Shown: in pieces, positions 33,309-40,980 of the stretch
Numbering within the stretch: the stretch's first letter is position 1
How the letters are laid out: each line of letters opens with the position of its first letter
Source of the DNA: Hamadaea sp.
GTDB taxonomy: Bacteria > Actinomycetota > Actinomycetes > Mycobacteriales > Micromonosporaceae
Length of the DNA stretch: 64,000 bases
Direction: 5' to 3'
NCBI RefSeq assembly: GCF_013362815.1
Contig: NZ_JABFVK010000013.1
Coordinates: 186,001 to 250,000 of the forward strand
Notes under the pieces: model-generated
What the model saw: only the letters and a program-made list of their open reading frames with translations
Database searches by the model: none
Told to the model about the DNA's origin: nothing
Translations under genes and position numbers: made by a program

Positions 33309-33745
33309 TCCGGCGGCTGGTCGCTCTCCTCACGGTGGTGAGCCTGTCCGGATGTGCGATCTGGGGCACCGAGGGCGGTCCCAGTGGTGCCGGAGCGGCG
33401 AAGCCGACTGCCACGGCGGAGGCGTCGTCCGTGCCGGTGACCGCTTCGCGAGGGGCGGACGGCGTACAGCGCATCGAGATCACCATCGGTGACGACCTGC
33501 GACTGCGACCCGACACCGTACGCGCGACCACCGGCACGATCGAGATCACCTTCCGGAACAGCGGTGTCACGCCGCACGACATCAGCGTCGACACCGTTCC
33601 CGCGGTGGACGGCGGGAACGTCAACGGCGGGGACACCCGGACGGTCACCGTCACCGTGACGCAGCCCGGCACCTATCCGATGCCGTGTGCGTACCACGTG
33701 ACGTCGGGCATGCAGGGCACGCTTGAGATCGTCGATCCGTCCTAG
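33305..33745 (+). CDS. cupredoxin-domain lipoprotein
   Basis: 146 residues. A lipobox 'LSGC' near residue 17 follows a short hydrophobic run, so it is a lipoprotein. A Ser/Thr/Ala linker leads to a cupredoxin fold with the type 1 copper ligands: His in 'TPHDISV', Cys and His in 'PMPCAYH', and Met in 'SGMQGTL'. Start overlaps the DyP stop (ATGA), so the two are made together; it may carry electrons or copper for the peroxidase, as the cupredoxin domain of EfeO does in EfeUOB. Confidence 0.88.
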   Translation: MIRRLVALLTVVSLSGCAIWGTEGGPSGAGAAKPTATAEASSVPVTASRGADGVQRIEITIGDDLRLRPDTVRATTGTIEITFRNSGVTPHDISVDTVPAVDGGNVNGGDTRTVTVTVTQPGTYPMPCAYHVTSGMQGTLEIVDPS

Positions 33746-33978
33746 CGGCGGCCGGTCAGTCTCGCCCGGGCCGCGGCGTACGCGTCGTCGTCGATCTCGC
33801 CGCGCGCGTAGCGGCGGTCGAGGATCTCCAGCGGGGATTCCCGGCGGGCGCGCACTCGCACGGCTTCCTGGCGGGGGAGCAGTCGCGCGATCGCCCAGAT
33901 GCCGGCGGCGACCAGCGCGATCCATACCAGCGGCATCAGCATCATCCAGCCGCTGCCGAGCCCATATCCGCTCATCAT
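33742..33978 (-). CDS. SHOCT-domain small membrane protein
   Basis: 78 residues from ATG 33978 with GGAGG eight bases upstream. One membrane span (MLMPLVWIALVAAGIWAIA) is followed by 'SPLEILDRRYARGEIDDDAYAAARARL', the short C-terminal SHOCT motif. Its stop codon overlaps that of the cupredoxin gene on the other strand. SHOCT proteins are often small membrane regulators or oligomerisation modules; role unknown. Confidence 0.83.
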   Translation of the reverse strand: MMSGYGLGSGWMMLMPLVWIALVAAGIWAIARLLPRQEAVRVRARRESPLEILDRRYARGEIDDDAYAAARARLTGRR

Positions 33979-34084
33979 GGCCCTGCCTCCCAACCGCCGA
34001 TCCGTCTGGACCTACCTCCAGGGTGGCCCGGACGAACGCCGGGTGCAAGGGGACAAAGTCCCGCCGTATGCGTATCCTGGCGCG

Positions 34085-34456
34085 GTGCGGATGATCGACA
34101 AGGCGCGCCCGGCTCTGCCGCTGCGGTTGCTGCTGATCATCCTGCTGCTCGTCGGGCTCGCGTACGCGACGGGGCGGCACTGCGCCGAAGACCACGCGCT
34201 CGGCGTTCCCGCGACGACGGCGGCGACGGTGGATCACCTCCCGGGTCTGCACACCGATTCACACCATCCGGCGACGCCCGGTGAACTGCTCGGACTTTGC
34301 CTCACCATGCTGGCCGGGATCGCGGGCGCGATGGTGCTCCTCACCGCCCCGGCCCGCCGGTGGGCCGGACTAGGCGTGCCACGCGCTGTTCGGGTCGTCC
34401 GGATGGCGGCCGATCGATCTCCGGTTCTGGCGCAACTAGGCATCTCGCGCACGTAG
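34085..34456 (+). CDS. small membrane protein with His-rich loop (DUF6153-like)
   Basis: 123 residues from GTG 34085 (ATG 34091 is an alternative). Two membrane spans (residues about 10-30 and 75-95) flank an external loop with 'RHCAEDH' and 'DHLPGLHTDSHH'. His-rich loops of this kind are found in small actinobacterial proteins beside metal-related genes; the family assignment is tentative. It may bind copper or zinc, which would suit the cupredoxin/DyP neighbourhood. Confidence 0.65.
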   Translation: MRMIDKARPALPLRLLLIILLLVGLAYATGRHCAEDHALGVPATTAATVDHLPGLHTDSHHPATPGELLGLCLTMLAGIAGAMVLLTAPARRWAGLGVPRAVRVVRMAADRSPVLAQLGISRT

Positions 34457-34566
34457 GAGCGGCGCGTCACGGCGTTCCCATACGCGGAACGCGACGCTGC
34501 CTGCCGTCCGCTGCCGTTGATCCCTTCAGAACCCCGCGTACTCCCGCGGAAACGGAGACCCCCGTA

Positions 34567-35541
34567 ATGCATCGACTTCTGCGTGCCATCCTCACACTTA
34601 CCGCCCTGGTCGCCGCCACGATCGGCCTGGGTGGCCCGGCCGCCGCCGCACCGTCCGTCGCTGAACTCGAGCGGCAGATCGACGCCGCCTGGAACAAGCT
34701 CGAGCCGATCATCGAGCAGTACGACATGATCCACGGACAACTGACCGCGAACCGGGCCAAGGTCGCCACGCTCAACAAGCAGCTCGGCCCGCTCGAACTG
34801 CAGATCCACTTGTCCGCGGCGGGACTGAACGACGCGGCGGCCACCATGTACATGGGTGGCCAGATGTCACGGCTCAACGCGCTGTTGTCCGCGCCCGATC
34901 CGGGCGACTTCGCCGACAAGATGACCACGCTGGAACTGCTCGCCCAGTCCGAGCGGCAGCAGATCGCAGGCGTCGTCGTGATGCGCGACAAGTACGCCGC
35001 CGACAAGGCGAGACTGGACGCGCTCGTAGCCGAGCTGGCGGGCCAGGACACCGCGTTGGCGGCGCAGAAGAAGACGATCGAGAAGCAGATCTCGGCGTTG
35101 CAGAAGTTGCGCCAGCAGGTGTACGGCTCATCCGGCGCGGTCGGCAAACTCAAGCCCGTCGCGTGCCCGGTCGACTATCTCGGCGGCCCGGGCGGCACCG
35201 CGGCCAAGAAGGCGTGCAGCCTCATCGGCAAGCCCTACATCTGGGGCGCGGCCGGGCCGAGCGGCTACGACTGCTCCGGTCTGACGCTTACCGCATGGAA
35301 GGCGGCCGGCGTCACTCTGCGTCACTACACGAAGTGGCAGTGGGAGGACAACAAGCCGGTCTCCCGGGCCGACCTCCGCCCCGGCGACCTCGTGTTCTTC
35401 TTCTCCGACCTGCACCACATGGGCATCTACGTCGGCGGCGGCTGGATGGTCCACGCACCTACCACCGGCGATTTCGTCCGCATGGCGAAGATCGACAGCG
35501 CGTACCTGCCCATCGCGGGCTATCGGCGGGTGCCGGTGTGA
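34567..35541 (+). CDS. NlpC/P60-family peptidoglycan endopeptidase
   Basis: 324 residues. Signal peptide to about residue 28; two coiled-coil stretches (about 30-75 and 125-195) resembling RipA-type proteins; then the NlpC/P60 domain with catalytic Cys in 'YDCSGLTLTAW', His in 'HHMGIYVGG' and a third polar residue in 'MVHAPTTGD'. It should cut D-Glu/meso-DAP-type bonds in wall peptides during growth or division. A short hairpin (34472-34492) lies in the 110-base gap upstream. Confidence 0.9.
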   Translation: MHRLLRAILTLTALVAATIGLGGPAAAAPSVAELERQIDAAWNKLEPIIEQYDMIHGQLTANRAKVATLNKQLGPLELQIHLSAAGLNDAAATMYMGGQMSRLNALLSAPDPGDFADKMTTLELLAQSERQQIAGVVVMRDKYAADKARLDALVAELAGQDTALAAQKKTIEKQISALQKLRQQVYGSSGAVGKLKPVACPVDYLGGPGGTAAKKACSLIGKPYIWGAAGPSGYDCSGLTLTAWKAAGVTLRHYTKWQWEDNKPVSRADLRPGDLVFFFSDLHHMGIYVGGGWMVHAPTTGDFVRMAKIDSAYLPIAGYRRVPV

Positions 35542-35588
35542 CGCAACCGTACTTGAACGTGTTCAACTCTGCACTCTAAGCTCGGCTC

Positions 35589-36377
35589 GTGACCGTTCTG
35601 GTGAACATCGTTTCGGCTTTCGGCGTACTCGTTGTGCTGCCTTTGGGCTTGGCACTGATCGAGGCGCCGGGCCTGATGCCGCTGCGACGCTGGTGGCTGG
35701 TGGGCGCGATACCTGGTGCCGCGTCCGTCTGGCTGCCGCGCGGTGGCGTCGCGGTGCTGCTCGCGGCGGCTTACCTGGTGCCGGCCGCGTGGCTGGCGGT
35801 GTGCGCGGGGCGTCGCTTCGCGCGCGATCGGCGAGTGACTGTGCTCGATGTCGCGGCGCTGACGGCGCTGGTCACACCGCTGGCCGGGGCGATCGCGCTG
35901 GTTGCGGAGCGGGGCGGCGTGCGGCTGTTCGGCTTCAGCCTGGGGATCTTGGCGCTGACGCTGCCGCACCTGCATTTCGCCGGTTTCGCGGCGGCGCTGA
36001 TCGCGGGCCTGACCAGCCGCGCCGCCGGGGACGGGCGAATGCCGACGCTGTCCGCGCTGGCGGTTCCGGTCGGCACGCTGCTGGTCCTGGCCGGATACTT
36101 CGTGAACGACGCCGCCGAGCTCGCGGGCGCGATCGTGCTCACGGCCGGCTTGTGGACGACGGCGTGGTTGCTGTGGCGCTCAGGCGTCGCGCGGATCGCG
36201 GCCGTCACGGTCGCGGTCACGATGGCGCTCGCGCTGAGCTGGGCGATGGGGGAGGCGACCGGGCTGCCCCACCCGTCGATCCAGTGGATGGCCGCCACGC
36301 ACGGGCTGGCCAACGCCGTCGGCTTCGCGCTGTGCGCGCTGCTCGCGTACCGGTCACGCCAGGTGGGTCCACTGTGA
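35589..36377 (+). CDS. YndJ-like integral membrane protein
   Basis: 262 residues from GTG 35589, about nine membrane spans with few charged residues. 'LTLPHLHFAGFAAALIAGL' near residue 125 and 'MAATHGLANAVGFALCALLAYR' near the end resemble the YndJ family. Role unknown. Stop overlaps the start of the DUF1990 gene (GTGA), the usual pairing of these two families. Confidence 0.8.
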   Translation: MTVLVNIVSAFGVLVVLPLGLALIEAPGLMPLRRWWLVGAIPGAASVWLPRGGVAVLLAAAYLVPAAWLAVCAGRRFARDRRVTVLDVAALTALVTPLAGAIALVAERGGVRLFGFSLGILALTLPHLHFAGFAAALIAGLTSRAAGDGRMPTLSALAVPVGTLLVLAGYFVNDAAELAGAIVLTAGLWTTAWLLWRSGVARIAAVTVAVTMALALSWAMGEATGLPHPSIQWMAATHGLANAVGFALCALLAYRSRQVGPL

Positions 36378-36868
36378 ACCTGACATATGCCGAGGTCGGA
36401 GGATCGCTCCAGGAGGAGCTTCCCGCTCACTACAATCACCTTCGAGTACGCGTACCGGTCGGGCCGCCGCAGGTGTATGCGAACGCGGTGCAGGCGGTGC
36501 TCTCCTGGCGGATGCACAGCCGAGCCGGATTGTTCGTCGACGCCGAGATCGCCCGGCCCGGACTGCGCGTGACCGGCCGGCTCGGCCATCCGAGATTCGG
36601 GATGCCGGTCGTGTGCGAAGTCGTCGCGGTCGTCGACGAACCGAATCGCGCCGGATTCGCGTACGGGACGGTGGCGGGGCATCCCGAATGCGGCGAGGAG
36701 GCGTTCCTCGTGGTCGTCCGAGACGGGCAGACGTGGCTGGAAGTCGTCGCGTTCAGCCGCCCGGCCGCGTGGTACGCCCGTCTCGCCGGTCCGGTCGTAC
36801 CCCTGATTCAGCGGGCGTACGCCCGGCGGCTCGGCCGGGTGCTGCGCGCCCTCGTCGCCGAGCGGTGA
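36374..36868 (+). CDS. DUF1990 family protein
   Basis: 164 residues from a GTG overlapping the previous stop. Typical features: 'LTYAEVGGS' at the start, 'CEVVAVVDEPNRAGFAYGTVAGHPECGEEAF' region in the middle (conserved 'FAYGTLPGHPE.GEE'), and 'RPAAWYARLAGPVVPLIQRAYARR' at the end. Soluble START-like protein of unknown ligand. Confidence 0.85.
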   Translation: MNLTYAEVGGSLQEELPAHYNHLRVRVPVGPPQVYANAVQAVLSWRMHSRAGLFVDAEIARPGLRVTGRLGHPRFGMPVVCEVVAVVDEPNRAGFAYGTVAGHPECGEEAFLVVVRDGQTWLEVVAFSRPAAWYARLAGPVVPLIQRAYARRLGRVLRALVAER

Positions 36869-36876
36869 GCGTGCCC

Positions 36877-36960
36877 GTCCCGCGCTCGACTGCGCCGGCC
36901 CCGCGCTCGGCTGCGCCGGCTCCGCGCTCGACTGCGCCCGTCCCGCGCTCGACTGCGCCG
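36877..36960. repeat. four tandem 21-bp repeats
   Basis: Units begin at 36877, 36898, 36919 and 36940 with consensus gyCCCGCGCTCGaCTGCGCCG, differing at a few positions. They abut a palindromic element and lie just after the DUF1990 stop, in a 327-base stretch without genes. Confidence 0.85.
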
Positions 36961-37014
36961 GATCACGGATAACGGTCGAATCATGGCCCAAGATTCGACC
37001 CAGAACCGTGATCC
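36960..37014. repeat. 55-bp palindromic dispersed element, copy A
   Basis: GGATCACGG (36960-36968) pairs with CCGTGATCC (37006-37014), and inside it GGTCGAATC (36974-36982) pairs with GATTCGACC (36992-37000). About 45 of 55 positions match 51101-51155, inside a histidine kinase gene. Confidence 0.8.
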
Positions 37015-37068
37015 AGCGCGAAACGGCCAGCGCGAAACGGCCAGCGCCAAACGGCCAGCGCCAAACGG
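37013..37068. repeat. four tandem 14-bp repeats
   Basis: Unit CCAGCGCsAAACGG repeated from 37013, 37027, 37041 and 37055; the first two have G and the last two C at the variable position. Confidence 0.85.
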
Positions 37069-37118
37069 AGCGTGCCAGCGCGGTCGACTAGGGCGAGCGC
37101 TGGCGGCGCTTACGCTCG

Positions 37119-37200
37119 GTTGATCAGGCCGTTGGGGAGTTGATCAGGGTGCTGGGGGCGCGACACGCCGGACGAGCGGGACCATAGGTTCATGATCAAC
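37119..37200 (-). repeat. 62-bp dispersed element (37139-37200) with an adjacent partial copy
   Basis: Read on the minus strand it begins GTTGATCATGAACC and ends CCTGATCAAC, with CGGCGTGTCGC in the middle, the same length and layout as 45592-45653. A 20-base partial copy precedes it at 37119. The KDG kinase stop codon (37196-37198) is inside its first bases. Confidence 0.75.
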
Positions 37201-38146
37201 GCGACGGCGCGCGGAGGGCGGCGGCGACAAGGGCTTCGGCCTCGGCGGCGGAGGGAAGTCCGTCGGTGTCGCCCGGTCGCGCGACGATCGCGGCGGCGAA
37301 CTGCCCGGCCAGCCACGCGGCTCCGGCCGGGTTCGCGCCCCGCGCCCGTCCGGCCAGGTAGGCGCCCGCGAACGCGTCACCGGCGCCGACCGGGTCCACC
37401 ACCGACGTGGCCGCGCTGGGCAGGTGGGCGGGCGCGTCGCCGTCGGCGTACCAGCACCCTTCGGGTCCCGCTTTCAGCACCGTCTCGGCCACGCCCGCCG
37501 CCCGCGCCGCCCGGAAGACCGCCGCCGGGTCCGACGTTCCGAACAACGGCTCGGCCTCGTCCGCGCCGATCAGCAACATCGAGACGTGGGGGAGCAGGTC
37601 ACGCGCTTCGGCGATCTGCGCGTCCAGGTCACCCAGCGCCGGACGAAGGTTCGGATCATAAGCCACTTGTACGCCGAAAGCCCTGGCCTGCGCCAGCAGG
37701 GTGCGTACGGCCTCCCGGGCGGAGTCGCTCAACGCCGAGGTGATGCCGGAGACCGCCACCATCCGGGGACGCGCCGCCAAGGCGCGCTGGACATCCTGTG
37801 TGGACAGAGCGGAGGCGGCCGAACCGCGCCGGTAGTAGTGCACGCGGCGTACGCCGTCGGGCCGGACGTCTTTGAGGAACAGCCCGGTCGGCCGGTCGGC
37901 GTCGGTGGTCACCAGATCGGTCGCGATCCCGAACGACGCGGCGTGGTCGAGGACCTTCTCGCCGAGCGGGTCGGCCCCCACCCGACTGCAGTACGCGGTC
38001 CGCAGCCCGGCGCGGGCTGCCGCAGCGCACAGGTTGAGCTCCGCTCCCGCCACGTGCACGGTCGCGTGCGTCGCCGTACGCAGTGCGCCGTCGGGTTGGA
38101 AGAGCACCATCGCCTCCCCGAACCCGACGAGATCGAATCTGCTCAT
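37196..38146 (-). CDS. PfkB-family sugar kinase, probably 2-keto-3-deoxygluconate/galactonate kinase
   Basis: 316 residues. 'GAELNLCAAAARAG' near residue 34 and the ATP/anion-hole motif 'DPVGAGDAFAGAYLAG' near 255 identify the PfkB fold; 'AYDPNLRPAL' near 160 is typical of KdgK. It would phosphorylate a 2-keto-3-deoxy sugar acid in the cytoplasm for cleavage by the KDPG aldolase encoded at 44941. The ATG overlaps the SDR stop (ATGA), the last gene of a four-gene operon. The stop codon is supplied by a dispersed repeat. Confidence 0.87.
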   Translation of the reverse strand: MSRFDLVGFGEAMVLFQPDGALRTATHATVHVAGAELNLCAAAARAGLRTAYCSRVGADPLGEKVLDHAASFGIATDLVTTDADRPTGLFLKDVRPDGVRRVHYYRRGSAASALSTQDVQRALAARPRMVAVSGITSALSDSAREAVRTLLAQARAFGVQVAYDPNLRPALGDLDAQIAEARDLLPHVSMLLIGADEAEPLFGTSDPAAVFRAARAAGVAETVLKAGPEGCWYADGDAPAHLPSAATSVVDPVGAGDAFAGAYLAGRARGANPAGAAWLAGQFAAAIVARPGDTDGLPSAAEAEALVAAALRAPSR

Positions 38147-38850
38147 AGCCACCGTTCGCGGAGGTCGTCGCGCAGGAACGCCGCCGGGGAGGCGATCGAC
38201 AGGCCACCGTCGACCGGCAGCACGACGCCGGTGACGAACCCGGCTCCGGCCAGGAAGTGCACGGCGTCGGCGACTTCGGCGGGCCGGCCCGTGCGGCCGA
38301 GCGGATAGCCCGCCGCCTTCGCCGGATCGGAGCCGTCGTCGATGAACCCGGGCGCGACTGCGTTGACGCGTACGCCGCGGGGGCCGAAGTCCAAGGCGAG
38401 CTGGCGGACCAGTCCTTCGAGACCTGCCTTGGCGGCCGCGTACGCCGGAAGCCCGGGTGCGGCGAGGGTGGCGTTCACGGAGCTGACCGCGACGATCGCC
38501 CCGCCCGGCGACAGGATCGGCAACACCGCCCGGCATACGGCGAACGCGGTGCCCAGGATCGCGTCGAACGCGGACTGCCATTGGGCGTCGGTCGTCGTGG
38601 TGATCGGCGCGACCGGCATGACGGCGGCGGCCAGGACCACGACGTCGAGCGAGCCCGCTCGGTCGACGACCGTCTGCACTGCCGCCGCAGCACCGGCCGC
38701 CGTCGAGCAGTCGGCCACCAGATCGGCCGGTTCGTCGAGCGCCACTCCGACGACGGTGTCCCCGGCGAACCGGGTCTGGATCGCCTGGCCGATCGGCGAA
38801 CTGGAACCGACGACCAATACCCCGCGACCCTGCGGCGATGCGGGGTTCAC
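38143..38850 (-). CDS. short-chain dehydrogenase/reductase, sugar (acid) dehydrogenase candidate
   Basis: 235 residues from GTG 38850, overlapping the aldolase stop. A shortened Rossmann start 'VLVVGSSSPIGQAI' replaces the usual TGxxxGxG. The catalytic set is intact: Ser in 'VSSVNATLAAPG', then 'YAAAKAGLEGL' (YxxxK) near residue 147. The C-terminus 'PVDGGLSI' is standard. In this operon it fits oxidation of the free sugar to its lactone or of a deoxy-ketoacid at C4. Confidence 0.85.
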   Translation of the reverse strand: MNPASPQGRGVLVVGSSSPIGQAIQTRFAGDTVVGVALDEPADLVADCSTAAGAAAAVQTVVDRAGSLDVVVLAAAVMPVAPITTTTDAQWQSAFDAILGTAFAVCRAVLPILSPGGAIVAVSSVNATLAAPGLPAYAAAKAGLEGLVRQLALDFGPRGVRVNAVAPGFIDDGSDPAKAAGYPLGRTGRPAEVADAVHFLAGAGFVTGVVLPVDGGLSIASPAAFLRDDLRERWL

Positions 38851-39746
38851 GCCACAAGTCCCAGGTCGCGGAGGATGTCGTCGAGCCACGCCAGGGTCTG
38901 CGCGTCGGCGTCCACCGCCGGTGGCCGCACTGCGGACGACGTGATCAGCTCTCGGCGTACCAGCACATGCTTGTGAATGGACCACGCGATGCCCGGCTGC
39001 AGGCCGAAGCGGATGAGCGGCAGGAGCCGGGCGAAGGACCCGCGAGCCGCCGCCGTCTCGCCGGCGTGCCACTGGCGCAGGACCGGTGCGAGCAGGTCGG
39101 GGAACTCGCAGGCGGGCATGGTGCCCTCGGCCCCGCGCGCGTATTCCTCCAGGACGAACAGGGCGTTCTGACCGCCGAGGACCACGAAGTCGGCGGCGGT
39201 CGCCTCGCGGACCGCGCCCACCTTGGGCGTGGTCGGCTGCGGCTCGATCTTGACCGAGTCGACACCGTCCAGCTTGGACAGTTCGGCGATCAGCGGCACG
39301 GGCATCGTGACGCCCGTGGAGCCGGGGGCGTCCTGGATCATGACGGGCAGACCGCCTTCGGCGGCTACGCGGCCGTAGAAGTCGACGAGCTGCGCCGGGC
39401 TGGGCTTGACCATGAACGGCGGCACGACCATCACCACGCTCGCGCCGTTGTCGGCAGCCGCCCGGACCTGGTCGATCGCCTCCTGCGTGCCGGTGGCCGC
39501 GACCCCGGCGACGACCGGCAGCTCGGGCCCGGCGGCCGCGGTGACGGTACGCAGAATGTCCGCGCGATCAGCCGCGGTGAGCGAGAACCCTTCGCTGGCG
39601 AATCCGAACACGGCGACCCCGTCCACCCCGGCGGCGATCTGGAACTCGACCAGCCGGTTCAGCGACGCGGCGTCGAGGTCGCCGGTCGCCGTGAACGGCG
39701 TGGCCAGCACCGGGATCAAGCCGCGGACGTCGGACGAGCGGGTCAT
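38847..39746 (-). CDS. DapA-family aldolase/dehydratase
   Basis: 299 residues, overlapping its neighbours on both sides by ATGA/GTGA. TIM barrel of the N-acetylneuraminate lyase/dihydrodipicolinate synthase family: 'GLIPVLATPF', 'VFGFASEGFSL' and Schiff-base Lys166 in 'DSVKIEPQPTT'. At the place of the usual catalytic Tyr (YNxPGRTG) it has 'IQDAPGSTG', so Gln138/Asp139 stand there. That excludes a housekeeping DapA and suggests an aldolase or dehydratase for a 2-keto-3-deoxy sugar acid. Confidence 0.85.
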   Translation of the reverse strand: MTRSSDVRGLIPVLATPFTATGDLDAASLNRLVEFQIAAGVDGVAVFGFASEGFSLTAADRADILRTVTAAAGPELPVVAGVAATGTQEAIDQVRAAADNGASVVMVVPPFMVKPSPAQLVDFYGRVAAEGGLPVMIQDAPGSTGVTMPVPLIAELSKLDGVDSVKIEPQPTTPKVGAVREATAADFVVLGGQNALFVLEEYARGAEGTMPACEFPDLLAPVLRQWHAGETAAARGSFARLLPLIRFGLQPGIAWSIHKHVLVRRELITSSAVRPPAVDADAQTLAWLDDILRDLGLVA

Positions 39747-40891
39747 TCTTCCTCCTGAAGGGTGGTGGGGTCGACCTCGACGCCGAGGCCGGGACTCTGT
39801 GGTAGGGCGAAGCTCACCGGACCGCCGACCAGCGGTGCGGTGAGGATGCGATTGGCGACGGTCATGGTGGTGGGCTGGAACTCGAACGCGGGCATCGCCT
39901 CGATCGCCGCGCTGACGTGCAGACCGGCCGCGACGGCGACGCCAAGGCCGACGGAGTGGTGCGGTGCGACCGGAATGTGGTGCGCCGCCGCGATCTCGGC
40001 GATCGCCATGGCCTCGGTGATCCCGGTACGCCCGACGTCCGGCTGGCACAAGTCGACCGCTCGGGCTTCGAGCCAGGCGCGGAACTCGAATCGGTGCCGC
40101 ATCGCCTCGCCGACGGCGACCGGGGTTCGCAGGGCGGCGGCGAGTTCCCGGTGCGCGGCGAGATCCTCGGGGACGAGGGGCGCTTCGAGGAACCACGCGC
40201 CTCGCTCGTCCAGTCCCTGGCCGAGCCGCAGCGCGTCGGCGAGGGCGTACGCCCAATGCGCGTCGACGGCCACCTTCAGTTCGGGATGCACACTCTGCAC
40301 GGCGTCGAAGGTTGCGAGGTCTTCGTCCACTCCATTGCCGAGGTGGAGCTTGATCGCGCGTACGCCCTTCGACACCCACTCGCTGGCCAGCTCGGCGCGT
40401 TCGCCGTCGGTCGAGCGGGGCAGTCCCGAGACATACGTGGGGATGTCGTCCCGGTACGCCCCACCCAGCAACGCATGCACCGGTACGCCGTACGCCTTGC
40501 CCGCGAGGTCCCAGAGCGCGATGTCGACGGCGGCCAGCGCATCGGCCTGATGCCCGCCGAGGTGACCGCGTTCGCGCATGAGCCCGGTCAGCGTGGTCCA
40601 CAACGGGCGTACACGGCGCGGGTCTTGTCCGATCAGGACAGGTGTGACGAGCCGGTCGACCACCGCTTGGGCGATCTCGGGCGCGACCGGGGCCAGCGCC
40701 TCACCCCAGCCGGTGATGCCGTCGTCGCAGGTCACTCGCACGATCAGCGTCTCGAAGCGGTCGGAGTACAGGCTGCGCCACGGTGGGCGTACGTAATAGC
40801 TGTCGCCGTTCGCGCTGCTGGGACGCACGCCGAGGTATGCCTCCGGTGGGCGGAGCTTGACGACATAGGACTCTACGGCCACTACTTTCAC
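39743..40891 (-). CDS. enolase-superfamily (mandelate racemase/MLE-type) sugar acid dehydratase
   Basis: 382 residues from GTG 40891, preceded by GGGAGAAG. N-terminal capping domain and a C-terminal barrel with catalytic Lys region 'RAIKLHLG' (about residue 165), metal ligands Asp in 'KVAVDAHWAY', a Glu near 'LEAPLVPED' and Glu in 'PVAVGEAM', and His in 'PVAPHHSVGLG'. It would dehydrate an aldonic acid such as galactonate, fuconate or rhamnonate to the 2-keto-3-deoxy acid. First gene of the minus-strand operon, divergent from the IclR gene. Confidence 0.87.
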   Translation of the reverse strand: MKVVAVESYVVKLRPPEAYLGVRPSSANGDSYYVRPPWRSLYSDRFETLIVRVTCDDGITGWGEALAPVAPEIAQAVVDRLVTPVLIGQDPRRVRPLWTTLTGLMRERGHLGGHQADALAAVDIALWDLAGKAYGVPVHALLGGAYRDDIPTYVSGLPRSTDGERAELASEWVSKGVRAIKLHLGNGVDEDLATFDAVQSVHPELKVAVDAHWAYALADALRLGQGLDERGAWFLEAPLVPEDLAAHRELAAALRTPVAVGEAMRHRFEFRAWLEARAVDLCQPDVGRTGITEAMAIAEIAAAHHIPVAPHHSVGLGVAVAAGLHVSAAIEAMPAFEFQPTTMTVANRILTAPLVGGPVSFALPQSPGLGVEVDPTTLQEEE

Positions 40892-40916
40892 AAGCTTCTC
40901 CCGTTCACTGGTTGAC

Positions 40917-40957
40917 CGCTTGCAACATGCGGGATATCTTGCCGTATCACGCAAGCG
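40917..40957. promoter_or_regulatory. probable IclR operator in the divergent catabolic promoter
   Basis: CGCTTGC (40917-40923) and GCAAGCG (40951-40957) form an inverted repeat, with ATAT-centred sequence between them. It lies midway between the dehydratase and IclR starts, where one regulator could control both operons. Confidence 0.5.
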
Positions 40958-40980
40958 AAATCCAGAGAGGGTGGAACCCG

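Noticed and set aside
34457-34566. c-di-AMP (ydaO-type) riboswitch before the NlpC/P60 gene
   Set aside because: Such switches are common before this gene in actinobacteria, but the gap is only 110 bases and the conserved core sequences are not visible.
36877-37068. CRISPR array
   Set aside because: Units are contiguous with no spacers and too short; no cas genes in the window.
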